Shown: positions 27,312 through 37,134, counted from the first letter of the stretch. The stretch: DNA of 64,000 nucleotides from Streptococcus sanguinis (GCF_013343115.1 NZ_CP054570.1:1054001-1118000), one strand, 5' to 3'. The notes: a model not told the origin generated them from the sequence alone. Numbers and translations: made by a program.

Positions 27312-30263
27312 CTAAGGTTGTTTGTGTTTCTTTGCTAAACTAGATAAGCCTAGTGTGCTGATTAGCAGAGCAAGACCAAAATGCAGGATTCCCTTATCTG
27401 AATTGCTGCCAGTTTCAGGTAAGGCAGTTGGAGCTTGCTGCTTGCTTATCTTCTGAACTTTTCCTACTGCCTGTTCATAATGTTCTGCATAGTGAACCAC
27501 CACCTGAACTGATGGAGCCTCTCTACTTTCCACGTTATCTAAGATATACTCAGGAACTTCTAAAATTGCTGGTGCGACTAATTTCGCACCAATAATCTCT
27601 GGTAGAGCTGCATAAGCTGTATCAAGAGCATTCGGTATATAGTTTGCCTTTTGCAGGCGACTAGCTTCCAAAGTAGGTATTAGGGCACTGATGGAGTCCG
27701 TCTTGAAAGTCACTTCATATTGACGATCAATTTTGAGGTCGCTTGGGTCGTATGTGTTGAAAACCAGAGCCAGCTTATGGCCTTTTTTCACCGTATAGAG
27801 ATTAGGCTGCAAATAGACTGTATAGTCGTGGAACTGGCCAATCTGAGGCTCAATACTATTTTGCGAGCTAGACGGTGCATAGCCCGATTCTGGATTAGCC
27901 AGATCGACCCATCCTTTGGCAATGACTTTGTATTTAGTTTTGACAGTCGCAAAATTTTTGATATCCATATTGCTGAGATTGCTGCCCATCCAAAAGCCGT
28001 TTTTCTGACTTTCATCGCTGGCTGCACCGTTTCCAACCACATCAAACTCTTGGTCTGATACATCTACTAGGAGGGCATTGACTTGCAGATTACTGCCGCC
28101 CCCCTTGGCAAGAGCCGCCTTGAAATGGACTGGGATATGTCCTTTAATGGTCATATCCTCTTTGACATCTGTCATAAAGGTCAAATTAGCTTTAGAAGAA
28201 GCTTTGCTAACCGCTTCATCACGCTTGCTAGTATCAATTCCCGCTCCCGCGTAGTCACTAGAAATCGTTTCTTCTAAGCGCTTGGACTGAGCTGTCAGAA
28301 TCAAGCGATTACTGCTTTTCCAGTTATCATAACTGGTCCATTTATTTGGATCATAGTTATTTTGCGCCAAAACAGCAGGAAGTTTGCTGACATCATTTTC
28401 TACACCATAAAGGTAATGAGAGAACCAGGTATTGAGTAAGTCATAAAAATCTTGCTTGTTAGCTGTAATACCAAAGCCTCTAGATACGGCAGCTGGATTG
28501 ATATGATTTCCTTGGTGAAGATAAAGTTTCACATCTTGGCTGGCTTTTTTTAGCGCATCATACATGAGCTCAAAGTGCTTGGTTTTGACATTGTCATCAT
28601 TCAAACCATGAACTAGCAGAGCACTGGTTTTTATCTTTTCTGGATGCAGTGTATAATCCCGCTCCTGCCATACCGGACTATAGTTACGGCCGTGCGCATT
28701 CTGGTCCTTATTTAACTGATTAATGTAGTCAGCATACTTGTTACCAATAGCAGCCCAATCTTTTTGATCCAGCAAGCGTGTAGCGACATAGAGAGAAAGC
28801 CAAGATAAATCACTGTAAGGCGGATTGGTGTAAGCCGACCCCTGACTATTGAAATAATCATACCAGCTGGCAATTCCAGCAGCTGGAACAATGGTTTTCA
28901 AGCCTTCAACACCAGTCGTGGCCACACCGAAAGTTGTCGTACCAGCCCAAGACAGACCAGTCATACCGACCTTTCCATTAGCCCAGTCGGCCTTGATTTC
29001 GATATTATTAGTCCTATCTGTGTAGGCCGTTCGTTTACCATTAATCCATTCGACAATATTTTTAAATGCTTCAATTTCTAAATCAGAGCCGGTTGTATTA
29101 AAACCTTCAGAACCTTTGGTTCCTAGACCAGCGCTAGAAACAAAAGCATAGCCTCGGACGAGGAAATAATCATACCAGTTCAAGTTTTCATAGTCATAAA
29201 TCCCCTCATAAGGACTGTAATAATACCAATCCGATGACATTGCTCTTTTTGCCGCCTCAATACTGCTCATGCTAGAAACTGGCTGGCGCTTAGCTGGCTG
29301 ATTGCGGAGGCTATTCATGTCATAAGAGCCGTTTGTCGGCAGATTGAGACTTTCCAGCGTCACATGATCTTCGTCTAAAGTTCCAGCGACATAGGGACGA
29401 GCTTCCAAGATTGTCGCAGCCTTATAATCACCCTTAGCAGCTGCTTTAGGAAGCTGCACAATAGCCTTGACCAAATCTCGCTTACCGTCACCATCCGTAT
29501 CGTAGTCAGTCTCTACATAGACAGGGAAACGAACAATCTCACTGCCTTCATAAGTATACTCCTCATATCTATCTTCACCACTACTATATGGAAAAATTGG
29601 CTGTGAACGACCATTCAAAAAGAGGGGCACTTTCTTTTCAGAGCGATAAGCATCATGCAGTCGCTTGGCAACCGAATACATAGATTGCAGATTGGCTCCC
29701 TGGACACTGGCTGTCAAATCAGCTTCTTTTTCAATCATCCCCAGACTCTTTGCAAGATTTGCTCTGTCCTCTGCACTGCTGCCCAACTGAGAATCACTGA
29801 CTGCTGCCCATTTGAGCAATTCATCTACAGCCTCTTGCAGGGTTATTTCCTTATCAGCGAGGGAAGGGTTTGAAAGGCCGCCAGTATAGGCAGACAAATC
29901 TTGGCCTTTCACAGCAGTTGAGCCAGCGGAAGGCGCTGAGCTGACATCTTTAGCCAGAGCCAGAAGCTCCTGCTCCTGCGCTTGGCTAAGGCTAGGTGCT
30001 GCTTCATCAGGCACAAGTGGTGCCTTTTCTTGCTTTTCCGAAACCGGTTCTTCTAAAGAAGTCTGACTTGCAGTTTCTACTGCCGTTGATTGTTGATCCT
30101 GAGAGCCAGTTTCAGAAGCCTTTGCAACTGTTTCTGTCTTGAGATTGTCCGTGCGCTCGCTACTAGCTTGAGTCGCCTCATCCGCCTGAACAGCTTGCGC
30201 CAATACCAAAGGTGCAAGTAACAAACTTGGTAAGAGTAATGTAACTAGTCTTTTCTTTCTCAT
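27312..30263 (-). CDS. Cell-wall-anchored Xaa-Pro dipeptidyl-peptidase (S15)
   Basis: 983 residues. Signal peptide ending near VQADE, a ~90-residue Ser/Glu/Gln-rich spacer, then a PepX-like S15 domain. The triad is visible: Ser438 in GLSWAGTT, Asp557 in HGLNDDNV, His587 in QGNHINPA; the 30-residue Asp-His gap and ~119-residue Ser-Asp gap match PepX. A beta-sandwich C-terminal domain follows, then LPETG, a hydrophobic segment and KKHKQP for sortase anchoring. It removes X-Pro dipeptides from peptides outside the cell, useful with proline-rich salivary proteins. A cre-like site lies at 30314-30327, so catabolite control is plausible. Cytoplasmic PepX is the other family form and lacks the signal and LPXTG. 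Confidence 0.92.
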   Translation of the reverse strand: MRKKRLVTLLLPSLLLAPLVLAQAVQADEATQASSERTDNLKTETVAKASETGSQDQQSTAVETASQTSLEEPVSEKQEKAPLVPDEAAPSLSQAQEQELLALAKDVSSAPSAGSTAVKGQDLSAYTGGLSNPSLADKEITLQEAVDELLKWAAVSDSQLGSSAEDRANLAKSLGMIEKEADLTASVQGANLQSMYSVAKRLHDAYRSEKKVPLFLNGRSQPIFPYSSGEDRYEEYTYEGSEIVRFPVYVETDYDTDGDGKRDLVKAIVQLPKAAAKGDYKAATILEARPYVAGTLDEDHVTLESLNLPTNGSYDMNSLRNQPAKRQPVSSMSSIEAAKRAMSSDWYYYSPYEGIYDYENLNWYDYFLVRGYAFVSSAGLGTKGSEGFNTTGSDLEIEAFKNIVEWINGKRTAYTDRTNNIEIKADWANGKVGMTGLSWAGTTTFGVATTGVEGLKTIVPAAGIASWYDYFNSQGSAYTNPPYSDLSWLSLYVATRLLDQKDWAAIGNKYADYINQLNKDQNAHGRNYSPVWQERDYTLHPEKIKTSALLVHGLNDDNVKTKHFELMYDALKKASQDVKLYLHQGNHINPAAVSRGFGITANKQDFYDLLNTWFSHYLYGVENDVSKLPAVLAQNNYDPNKWTSYDNWKSSNRLILTAQSKRLEETISSDYAGAGIDTSKRDEAVSKASSKANLTFMTDVKEDMTIKGHIPVHFKAALAKGGGSNLQVNALLVDVSDQEFDVVGNGAASDESQKNGFWMGSNLSNMDIKNFATVKTKYKVIAKGWVDLANPESGYAPSSSQNSIEPQIGQFHDYTVYLQPNLYTVKKGHKLALVFNTYDPSDLKIDRQYEVTFKTDSISALIPTLEASRLQKANYIPNALDTAYAALPEIIGAKLVAPAILEVPEYILDNVESREAPSVQVVVHYAEHYEQAVGKVQKISKQQAPTALPETGSNSDKGILHFGLALLISTLGLSSLAKKHKQP

Positions 30264-30313
30264 AAAGACACCTTTCCTTAGATAAAATCTTTTATAATAA
30301 GCCCATTATACTA

Positions 30314-30327
30314 TGTAAGCGCTTTTA
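30314..30327 (-). promoter_or_regulatory. CcpA cre-like site upstream of the X-prolyl peptidase
   Basis: TGTAAGCGCTTTTA matches 13 of 14 positions of the cre consensus TGWNANCGNTNWCA. It lies 51-64 bp upstream of the start codon in the region shared with the divergent amylase gene. Confidence 0.6.
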
Positions 30328-30375
30328 TTTCAATCTATTCTATCTTTTATCTATGGAAATGTCAAAATATCTATA

Positions 30376-30413
30376 GAAGCAGAAAGACGCAAACGTTTGC
30401 GCCTTTCTGCTTC
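30376..30413. promoter_or_regulatory. 38-bp palindrome with LacI-family core, amylase operator
   Basis: Arms GAAGCAGAAAGACGCAAAC (30376-30394) and GTTTGCGCCTTTCTGCTTC (30395-30413) pair with a single A/C mismatch. The central CGCAAACGTTTGCG (30388-30401) is a perfect LacI/GalR-type operator of the MalR kind. It overlaps the predicted -35 of the amylase promoter. Confidence 0.7.
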
Positions 30414-30425
30414 TTTTGGTACAAT
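30397..30425 (+). promoter_or_regulatory. Alpha-amylase promoter
   Basis: TTGCGC (30397-30402), 17-bp spacer, TACAAT (30420-30425). The -35 is inside the palindromic operator. Confidence 0.5.
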
Positions 30426-30460
30426 AAAGCCAATCAGTGAGAATGAAGAGGAGAATTTAT

Positions 30461-31909
30461 ATGGAAAACCAAACCTTAATGCAGTATTTTGAATGGTATC
30501 TGCCAGATGACGGTCAGCATTGGAATCGCTTGGCAGAAGACGCACCTAACTTAGCAGCGAAAGGAATTCGCAAGGTCTGGATGCCGCCGGCTTTCAAGGG
30601 AACCAGCTCTAATGATGTCGGATATGGCGTATATGACCTCTTTGATTTAGGAGAGTTTGACCAAAAAGGAACCGTACGCTCCAAGTATGGATTGAAAGAA
30701 GAATACCTCCGAGCAATTGAGGTGCTTGGACAGAACGGCATCGAAGCGATTGCGGATGTTGTCCTCAATCACAAGGCCGCAGCTGACTATAAAGAGCGCT
30801 TTACCGTTGTTGAAGTTGATCCTAACGACCGCACAAAGATCTTGTCAGAACCTTTCGAGATCAAAGGCTGGACTAAGTTTGTCTTCCCAGGCCGCAAAAA
30901 AGCCTATAATGACTTCGAATGGCACTGGTACCACTTCACCGGTACTGACTATGATGCCAAAAACAACAAGTCAGGCATTTTTCTCATCCAAGGGGACAAT
31001 AAAGGTTGGGCAGATGATGAGCTAGTGGACAACGAGAATGGCAACTACGACTATCTCATGTATGCGGATATTGATTTCAAGCACCCCGAAGTCATCCAAA
31101 ATCTCTACGACTGGGCTCATTGGTTTATTGAAAGCACTGGTGTACATGGCTTTCGCTTAGATGCTGTTAAGCATATTGATTCCTTCTTTATGAAGAATTT
31201 CATCCGAGATATTACTGAAAAATACGGCGATGATTTCTATGTCTTTGGGGAATTTTGGAATAGTGACGAGACAGCTAATAACGATTATCTAGAAAATATT
31301 GACTATCGCTTTGACCTAGTCGATGTCAAGCTCCATCAGAATTTATTTGATGCCAGCAAATCTGGAGCAGACTATGACCTGCGAACTATTTTTGATCAAA
31401 CACTTGCAAAAAATCATCCCGAATCGGCTGTAACCTTTGTGGACAATCACGATACCCAGAGAGGTCAGGCTTTGGAGTCTACTATCGAAGAATGGTTCAA
31501 ACCAGCCGCCTATGCTCTTATACTTCTAAGAGAAGCCGGATTGCCCTGCGTCTTTTATGGAGACTACTATGGCATTAGCGGAGAATTTGCACAAGAGAGC
31601 TTTCAAGAGATACTGGATAAACTCCTAGACATCCGTCTCAATCTGGCTTATGGTGAGCAAACCGACTACTTCGACGATGCCAACTGTATCGGCTGGACTC
31701 GTCAAGGTAAGCACGATGGTCAGCCAATCGCTGTCCTTATCAGCAATGCTCAAGCCGCTAGCAAATCCATGCTAATCGGTCTAGAATGGGCTGGCAGAGA
31801 ATTCAGCGATTATCTAGGCAACAGCTCTCAAATCGTAACTATTGACGACCAAGGCTGGGGAGAATTTCCTGTGGAGGAAAAATCAGTCAGTGTTTGGAGT
31901 GCTAGATAA
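30461..31909 (+). CDS. Cytoplasmic alpha-amylase, GH13
   Basis: 482 residues from the ATG at 30461 behind GAGGAG; no signal peptide, so intracellular. It resembles the E. coli AmyA type (MQYFEWYLPDDGQHWNRL). GH13 catalytic residues are present: nucleophile Asp in GFRLDAVKHI, acid/base Glu in YVFGEFWN, and the transition-state Asp in FVDNHDTQ. It would hydrolyse imported malto-oligosaccharides or intracellular glycogen. The operator over its promoter points to control by a maltose-type LacI regulator encoded elsewhere. Confidence 0.93.
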   Translation: MENQTLMQYFEWYLPDDGQHWNRLAEDAPNLAAKGIRKVWMPPAFKGTSSNDVGYGVYDLFDLGEFDQKGTVRSKYGLKEEYLRAIEVLGQNGIEAIADVVLNHKAAADYKERFTVVEVDPNDRTKILSEPFEIKGWTKFVFPGRKKAYNDFEWHWYHFTGTDYDAKNNKSGIFLIQGDNKGWADDELVDNENGNYDYLMYADIDFKHPEVIQNLYDWAHWFIESTGVHGFRLDAVKHIDSFFMKNFIRDITEKYGDDFYVFGEFWNSDETANNDYLENIDYRFDLVDVKLHQNLFDASKSGADYDLRTIFDQTLAKNHPESAVTFVDNHDTQRGQALESTIEEWFKPAAYALILLREAGLPCVFYGDYYGISGEFAQESFQEILDKLLDIRLNLAYGEQTDYFDDANCIGWTRQGKHDGQPIAVLISNAQAASKSMLIGLEWAGREFSDYLGNSSQIVTIDDQGWGEFPVEEKSVSVWSAR

Positions 31910-31933
31910 GTCACAGAAAACATATGGAAAAAG

Positions 31934-31971
31934 AAAAATAAGACCGAATTGGCCTTATTTTTTTCTTCTTT
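31934..31971 (+). terminator. Bidirectional terminator, amylase / MucBP-repeat protein
   Basis: AAATAAGACC-GAATT-GGCCTTATTTTTTT stem. It overlaps the last codons of the minus-strand surface-protein gene. Confidence 0.8.
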
Positions 31972-34840
31972 CTTTCTTGGAATGTAGTAAGCCAAAGGAA
32001 GCCAAAAGGCTAACGACTGCTTCTCCCAAGAATGATGAAGGTGCACTACCTGTATTTGGTAATGTGTGTTTGGACACTCGAGACAGAACCGGACTAGTCT
32101 CAGAGTTTTCAACCCTTGCAGGACTCTTCTGCTCAGATGTTTCTGTCCCCAAAGCTGTCTGAATGTGCGTTTTTGGCTTGTAAACATAAGTACGAACGCC
32201 ATTGGCATCTGACACTGAAACAAAACCATACTCCTCAATAGTCTTAGCATCAAGCAAACCGAATTCAGCTGCTGCTAAAGGTCTTCCTTCTACATCTACA
32301 AAGCGAGTGATTTCGATAGATGGCTTGTCCTCAACCGGAGCATCTTTCGGTACTTCGTGCACACTGACGCGATAGACATGAGTGCGAACACCGTCCTCGT
32401 CGCTGCTGGATTGGAAGTCATAACCAGCGATGGTCTTAGACGCCACCAAACCACGCTCTGGGGCTGATAACTCTTGACCTGTTTCATCTACAAAGCGAGT
32501 CATCGACATGACTGGGCGCTCTTCACTTGGAGCGTCTGACGGCACTTCATGCACACTAGCACGATAGACATGCGTGCGAATGCTATCCTCATCACTGCTG
32601 GACTGGTAATCATAACCAGCGATACTTTTAGAAGCTACTAAACCGCGCTCTGGGGCTGATAATTCTTGACCTGATTCATCTACAAAACGACTCATTTCCA
32701 TGACTGGGCGCTCTTCACTTGGTGCATCTGTTGGTACTTCGTGCACACTAGCACGATAGACATGCGTACGAATGCCGTCCTCATCACTGCTGGATTGGAA
32801 ATCATAGCCGGCAATAGTCTTAGACGCTACCAAACCGTGCTCAGAGTCTGACAGCTCTTGACCTGATTCATCTACAAAGCGGGTTATTTCTAAAACTTGT
32901 TTCTCTTCACTTGGAGCGTCTGACGGTAATTCATGCACACTGGCGCGATAGACATGCGTGCGAATGCCGTCCTTATCACTGCTAGACTGGAAGTCATAGC
33001 CAGCGATAGTCTTAGAAGCTACTAAACCGCGCTCTGGATCTGATAGCTCTTGACCCGATTCATCTACAAAGCGGGTCATTTCCATGATGGGCTTGTCTTC
33101 ACTTGGTGCATCATTTGGAAGCTGGAACTGGCTGAGTTCATACTCATAGACGATTTCTTTGGTTCTTCCTGCTTCATACTCTCCCGATTCAGCATCATAG
33201 GCAGTTAGCCGAGATTTATAAGTATAGAGCTTGTTATTATAGGAAATTAGAGGTTTAGGACTGACTGTGTATCTAGTCTTACCCGGCTTCTCATCCGTAA
33301 TAGGGTTAGCAATAGAATGCCCCTGCTCGTCTTGGTAGCGGACAAGAACCTTGCCCGGTCCGATCTCTCTCTCATTAACCTTCTTAACATCTGAAAGTTT
33401 AAAGACGAAACCTTCAGCTTTGACCGTTCTGAAAAGTTTGTCTAGCTCTCCTTGATCAGTTTTATAACCACCTGTTGTCTCTCCACCACCAAGGATAGTA
33501 TCTTCTATAAACTTGAAGCCACCATCTGGTGTTTCAGCAATATTAGGAACTCCTGCGATATCAATCGTATAGTCTCGATCAAGATAATAGCGGGTCTTAT
33601 CATTAGGTTTCATAAGATATAGTCTATAGTGGAAGGTCTTGATATTATCCTTACCAAACCAAGGTCTCTCTAGAGAAGGATTTTTACCCAGCCAATCAAT
33701 ATGTACCCAAGGCTTTTCAACTAGATTATATTTTGTCAAAATATTCTTAACAATATCATATGTTTCAGGATTTTTCCATTCTAAAGACGCAAATCCTACA
33801 GGATATCGAGAGTTATAATCAAAAGATTGAAAACGAAGTTTATACGTATCATTTTCTCTTGAATCTATTAAGAATAAGAATTTTTTTCCTGGAAAATTAC
33901 CATAAACATCTTCAACTTCCTTTCCATTGATAAACAGTTTTTGAAAGAAAGGGTTCATATAATAAATATTATCCTCAGCGACTGCTTGAATTTGAAAGAA
34001 TGCAGGGCTGGTGAGGATAATCTCCTTAATCTCTTTCATAGATAATACTCTATTATCTGACTCAGGTAAATACTTTCTAGAAAATGCCTCTTCAAATGTT
34101 AAACCTGAGTAACCCCATAGTCTCATCTCCAAAAATCTCTTTGTAGGAAAGGTTCCCTCGTCAGTCAAATCCAACTCAGAACGCGGAATGATGGCTTTTG
34201 GTATCTTAGCAACTTCTTCAGGTGTTGGATTTGGATTGAATATAGACTCCCACTTATTCAAAAAGAAGAGTGCTGTATTATTTTGAATAAATGAATCCCA
34301 ACTAGATACTCTTTTTGATGGAACTTGTCTAAAATCCTCATCTTTGACTAGATTTAAATTTTCAACTTCCTTTAAGTTAATGTATTTAAAGACACCATCC
34401 ATCTTACGGATCGCATAAGCATGATCATACTTTTTAGCTGCTTCTTCTATTTGCTCCACCGACTGTATCTCTGGCATGACAGATGTCATGGTTGCAGCCT
34501 TAGTTATTTCATAGCTCTCTTCCTGAGTATGATAGTCATAAAATTCTTGAGCTAACTGTTTGATTTCAGGCGTGACTTGGGCTGCTCCCTTCTCTCCTTC
34601 TTCTGAGATAGTCAGACCAGAAGGTCCCTCTGCTGGTGTATTTTTGATTGTCCCATCATTTGGCAATTCTTGATTGACAGGAGGAGTCGCTTGGTTATTT
34701 TGGACTTGATTCCCCTCTGTTTCACTACTTACCTCCTCAGCCTGCACAGTCACTGCCATTGTCCCAGCAAGCAGTAAAGACAGAGGAATTGGGACTAATT
34801 TCATTCCCAGTTCTACTTTTTTCCCTAAAGTCTTTTTCAT
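31955..34840 (-). CDS. LPXTG surface protein with unknown N-terminal domain and five MucBP-like repeats
   Basis: 961 residues. Signal peptide (cleavage near VQAEE), then a Glu/Asn-rich spacer and ~400 residues with no domain I recognise (for example RLWGYSGLTFEEAF and PWVHIDWLGKN). A MucBP-like module follows (VLVRYQDEQGHSIANPI...YTYKSRL). Then come five 64-residue tandem repeats, each with APSEE/FVDESGQELS/GLVASKTIAGYDFQSSSD/GIRTHVYRASVHE. The end is LPNTG, a hydrophobic stretch and KKERRKK. It is probably an adhesin whose N-terminal region is displayed on a repeat stalk. A glycosyltransferase gene lies 12 bp upstream in the same transcription unit, so this protein may be its acceptor. Function not recognised. 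Confidence 0.85.
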   Translation of the reverse strand: MKKTLGKKVELGMKLVPIPLSLLLAGTMAVTVQAEEVSSETEGNQVQNNQATPPVNQELPNDGTIKNTPAEGPSGLTISEEGEKGAAQVTPEIKQLAQEFYDYHTQEESYEITKAATMTSVMPEIQSVEQIEEAAKKYDHAYAIRKMDGVFKYINLKEVENLNLVKDEDFRQVPSKRVSSWDSFIQNNTALFFLNKWESIFNPNPTPEEVAKIPKAIIPRSELDLTDEGTFPTKRFLEMRLWGYSGLTFEEAFSRKYLPESDNRVLSMKEIKEIILTSPAFFQIQAVAEDNIYYMNPFFQKLFINGKEVEDVYGNFPGKKFLFLIDSRENDTYKLRFQSFDYNSRYPVGFASLEWKNPETYDIVKNILTKYNLVEKPWVHIDWLGKNPSLERPWFGKDNIKTFHYRLYLMKPNDKTRYYLDRDYTIDIAGVPNIAETPDGGFKFIEDTILGGGETTGGYKTDQGELDKLFRTVKAEGFVFKLSDVKKVNEREIGPGKVLVRYQDEQGHSIANPITDEKPGKTRYTVSPKPLISYNNKLYTYKSRLTAYDAESGEYEAGRTKEIVYEYELSQFQLPNDAPSEDKPIMEMTRFVDESGQELSDPERGLVASKTIAGYDFQSSSDKDGIRTHVYRASVHELPSDAPSEEKQVLEITRFVDESGQELSDSEHGLVASKTIAGYDFQSSSDEDGIRTHVYRASVHEVPTDAPSEERPVMEMSRFVDESGQELSAPERGLVASKSIAGYDYQSSSDEDSIRTHVYRASVHEVPSDAPSEERPVMSMTRFVDETGQELSAPERGLVASKTIAGYDFQSSSDEDGVRTHVYRVSVHEVPKDAPVEDKPSIEITRFVDVEGRPLAAAEFGLLDAKTIEEYGFVSVSDANGVRTYVYKPKTHIQTALGTETSEQKSPARVENSETSPVLSRVSKHTLPNTGSAPSSFLGEAVVSLLASFGLLHSKKERRKK
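32162..33121 (-). repeat. Five tandem 192-bp repeats in the surface-protein gene
   Basis: Five 64-codon units beginning LPND/LPSD/VPTD/VPSD/VPKD-AP. The first four are closely alike; the fifth (FVDVEGRPLAAAEFGLLDAK) is diverged, as is usual for the unit nearest the wall anchor. Confidence 0.9.
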
Positions 34841-34852
34841 ATTATTCTTCTT

Positions 34853-35968
34853 TTAATCTCCTATTTTTGAAATTTTAAAAACTTTTTCCCATAGATTGAC
34901 TAGTAATTCTTTGTTATAACGATAGGCAAGTTCTTTGGATTTTTCCGAAAATCCCCTCCATTCTTTTTCTCCAAATTGGCTAAATTGCTCCAGATAGGCA
35001 ATATATTGATTAGCGTCATTTTGCGGTATCAGCCAGCCATTCTCTCCATGCTTAATATAAGCTCGATTGGCATAACGCACATCCAGACCTATCAGAGGCA
35101 AGCCATTGACCAGAGACTCATAGAGCGATGTCGCAAAGGCTTCCGATAAGGAGCTGCTAATATAGGCATCATAAGCTTGATAAGGCACCTGAGAGTGATA
35201 GCCCTTAAAATGAACCATATCTTCCAAATCATTGAGCTGGACTACATCTTGTAGCATGGCCATGTCTGGACCATCTCCATAGATGTCAAGAGTAAACTGC
35301 CTATGACCTTTAAATTTCAATAAAGCCATGATTTTCAGCAATAATAGAACGTTTTTCTCCTCAGATAAACGACTGACTGTCACCAAGCGAATATCCTTTG
35401 GATCAAAGACTCTCTCTCCTGGATTTTGGAGCACTTGATCTGCATAGGTAGTTGGGATAAAGAGGGCCTTTTCCCTCATCTTTTGAGGCAGATAGGCCTC
35501 CTGACCTTCTCCAACCAAAATCAAACAGTCTAAAACATCTTGGTCAAGCCAGCCCATGACCTTTTTATTTAACTCTTGTCCGAGGGCTATCATGTGATCC
35601 TGATGAAGGACGCGCGCTACATGAAAATCTTGTACACGTCTCAAGAGAATATTTTCTGGAATATCCAAACGTTCCATCATCAGCCAGTCTTCTGGCTCAA
35701 GCTCCTCCTCAGCAAACTCCTGCAGGCTCCTACCAGCTAATTCTAAGCCCAGAAAACGAACCTTGGTTCTATCAATGCCCAAGGCTTCATAACTATCCAG
35801 CACAAGCTGTCTAGAAGAGGCATTAGCATATATATCTGTATCCGTTTCAGAAACCCACAATTCATAAGGCACTTTCATGCCTTCAAAAAGTTCAAATCGA
35901 TTGCGGAGAGCTATGTCAATCCCAAACGCCCTAGAACGGATACAAGAATCCACACAAACTACTTTCAT
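34853..35968 (-). CDS. Glycosyltransferase, family GT4-like
   Basis: 371 residues, GT-B fold: C-terminal half with LVTVSRLSEEKNVLLLLKIM, DIYGDGPDMAML and the E-x7-E motif in SEAFATSLYESLVNGLPLIG; ends HGENGWLIPQND. No signal peptide or membrane segment, so cytoplasmic. It is transcribed directly before the MucBP-repeat surface protein with a 12-bp gap. A GT4 enzyme beside an LPXTG protein suggests O-glycosylation of that protein, by analogy with GtfA/Asp systems, but no SecA2/SecY2 genes are present here. A 13-bp CcpA-like palindrome (TGAAACGCTTGCA on the minus strand, about 36028-36040) lies upstream. Confidence 0.82.
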   Translation of the reverse strand: MKVVCVDSCIRSRAFGIDIALRNRFELFEGMKVPYELWVSETDTDIYANASSRQLVLDSYEALGIDRTKVRFLGLELAGRSLQEFAEEELEPEDWLMMERLDIPENILLRRVQDFHVARVLHQDHMIALGQELNKKVMGWLDQDVLDCLILVGEGQEAYLPQKMREKALFIPTTYADQVLQNPGERVFDPKDIRLVTVSRLSEEKNVLLLLKIMALLKFKGHRQFTLDIYGDGPDMAMLQDVVQLNDLEDMVHFKGYHSQVPYQAYDAYISSSLSEAFATSLYESLVNGLPLIGLDVRYANRAYIKHGENGWLIPQNDANQYIAYLEQFSQFGEKEWRGFSEKSKELAYRYNKELLVNLWEKVFKISKIGD

Positions 35969-36065
35969 TTTCTCCCTTTTAACCTAAAGTAATTCTATAT
36001 AATAATATCTCACAACTTACAATTTTATGCAAGCGTTTCAGATGATTTTTTAAAAATTTGATTGC

Positions 36066-37103
36066 TCACTCCACCAAGCCACTCCTTAGATAAGCATCCA
36101 CCATGCGCTCTGTCGCGAAAACCGAATCGATATGGGTTCGCTCATAAGAATGGCTGGATTCGATGCCGGCACCTAACAGAGCATGCTTGACTTCTGCTCC
36201 TGCACTCATGGCTGCAGAGGCATCTGACACGTAGAATGGATAGATGTCCAGTTTGTAAGGGATGTCCTGCTCCTTAGCCAAATTTACCAAATGCTGGCGG
36301 AAGCCATAGTGATAAGGTCCTGATGCATCCTTGACACAGATAGAAACCGTATACTCATCTGTCTGCTGATCGTCACCCATTGCCCCCATATCAACCGCCA
36401 AATACTCTACCGCTTGCTCCGGCAGGCTGGAATTAGCCCCATGACCAACCTCTTCAAAGACACTGAAAGCAAAATGCGTCGTCACTGGTAGCTGAATATT
36501 TTCCTCTTTATAGATGCGCAAGAGATTGAGTAAAATAGCTGCGCTGACCTTGTCATCCAGAAAGCGGGACTTGATAAAGCCGGACTCAGTAACCGTGGTA
36601 CGCGGATCAAAGGAAATAAAATCACCGACTTCGATTCCTAAATCTCGTGTTTCTTTCTCATTCGTCACCTTTTCATCCAAACGGACTTCCATATTGTCCT
36701 GAGTACGTTCAACCGTCCCAGCATCCTTATAGACATGGCAAGATGTCTGGTGAACTAAGATAGTCCCACTGATAGTCTTACCATTGCTAGACACATGGAC
36801 TAGACAGTTTTCTCCTTCAATCATGTTCCAAGGGAAACCACCAATCCGATCCAGCTTGAGACGACCGTCAGACTTAATAGCCCGAACAATAGCCCCCAGT
36901 GTATCCACATGGGCAGTCACTACCCGATGCTGGGCATCATTTTCACCCTTAACCACAACATGGACGCCGCCTTTATTAGTCTGGACAGGCTCATAGCCCA
37001 ATCTTTCCAGCGTTTTTATCAAATAGTCTGCCACCTCAGCCGTAAAGCCTGTTGGGGAAGGCATAGCCGTTAATTCTTGTAAATATTGAACAGTTTGATT
37101 CAT
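36066..37103 (-). CDS. M42 family aminopeptidase
   Basis: 345 residues, cytoplasmic. Metal ligands of the M42 family are visible: His/Asp in TAHVDTLG, Asp in SRFLDDKVSA, the Glu pair in FEEVGHG, Asp in AVDMGAMGDD and His in SSHSYERTH. These form dodecameric peptidases that trim N-terminal residues from short peptides. It differs from the PepA glutamyl aminopeptidase sequence as I recall it, so I give no symbol. Extended -10 TGCTATAAT at 37129-37134 and AGGAG precede the start. Confidence 0.9.
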   Translation of the reverse strand: MNQTVQYLQELTAMPSPTGFTAEVADYLIKTLERLGYEPVQTNKGGVHVVVKGENDAQHRVVTAHVDTLGAIVRAIKSDGRLKLDRIGGFPWNMIEGENCLVHVSSNGKTISGTILVHQTSCHVYKDAGTVERTQDNMEVRLDEKVTNEKETRDLGIEVGDFISFDPRTTVTESGFIKSRFLDDKVSAAILLNLLRIYKEENIQLPVTTHFAFSVFEEVGHGANSSLPEQAVEYLAVDMGAMGDDQQTDEYTVSICVKDASGPYHYGFRQHLVNLAKEQDIPYKLDIYPFYVSDASAAMSAGAEVKHALLGAGIESSHSYERTHIDSVFATERMVDAYLRSGLVE

Positions 37104-37128
37104 GAATGTCTCCTCATCGTTTTTCTTT

Positions 37129-37134
37129 ATTATA
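37129..37134 (-). promoter_or_regulatory. M42 peptidase promoter -10
   Basis: Minus-strand TGCTATAAT extended -10, 26 bp before the ATG. Confidence 0.5.
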
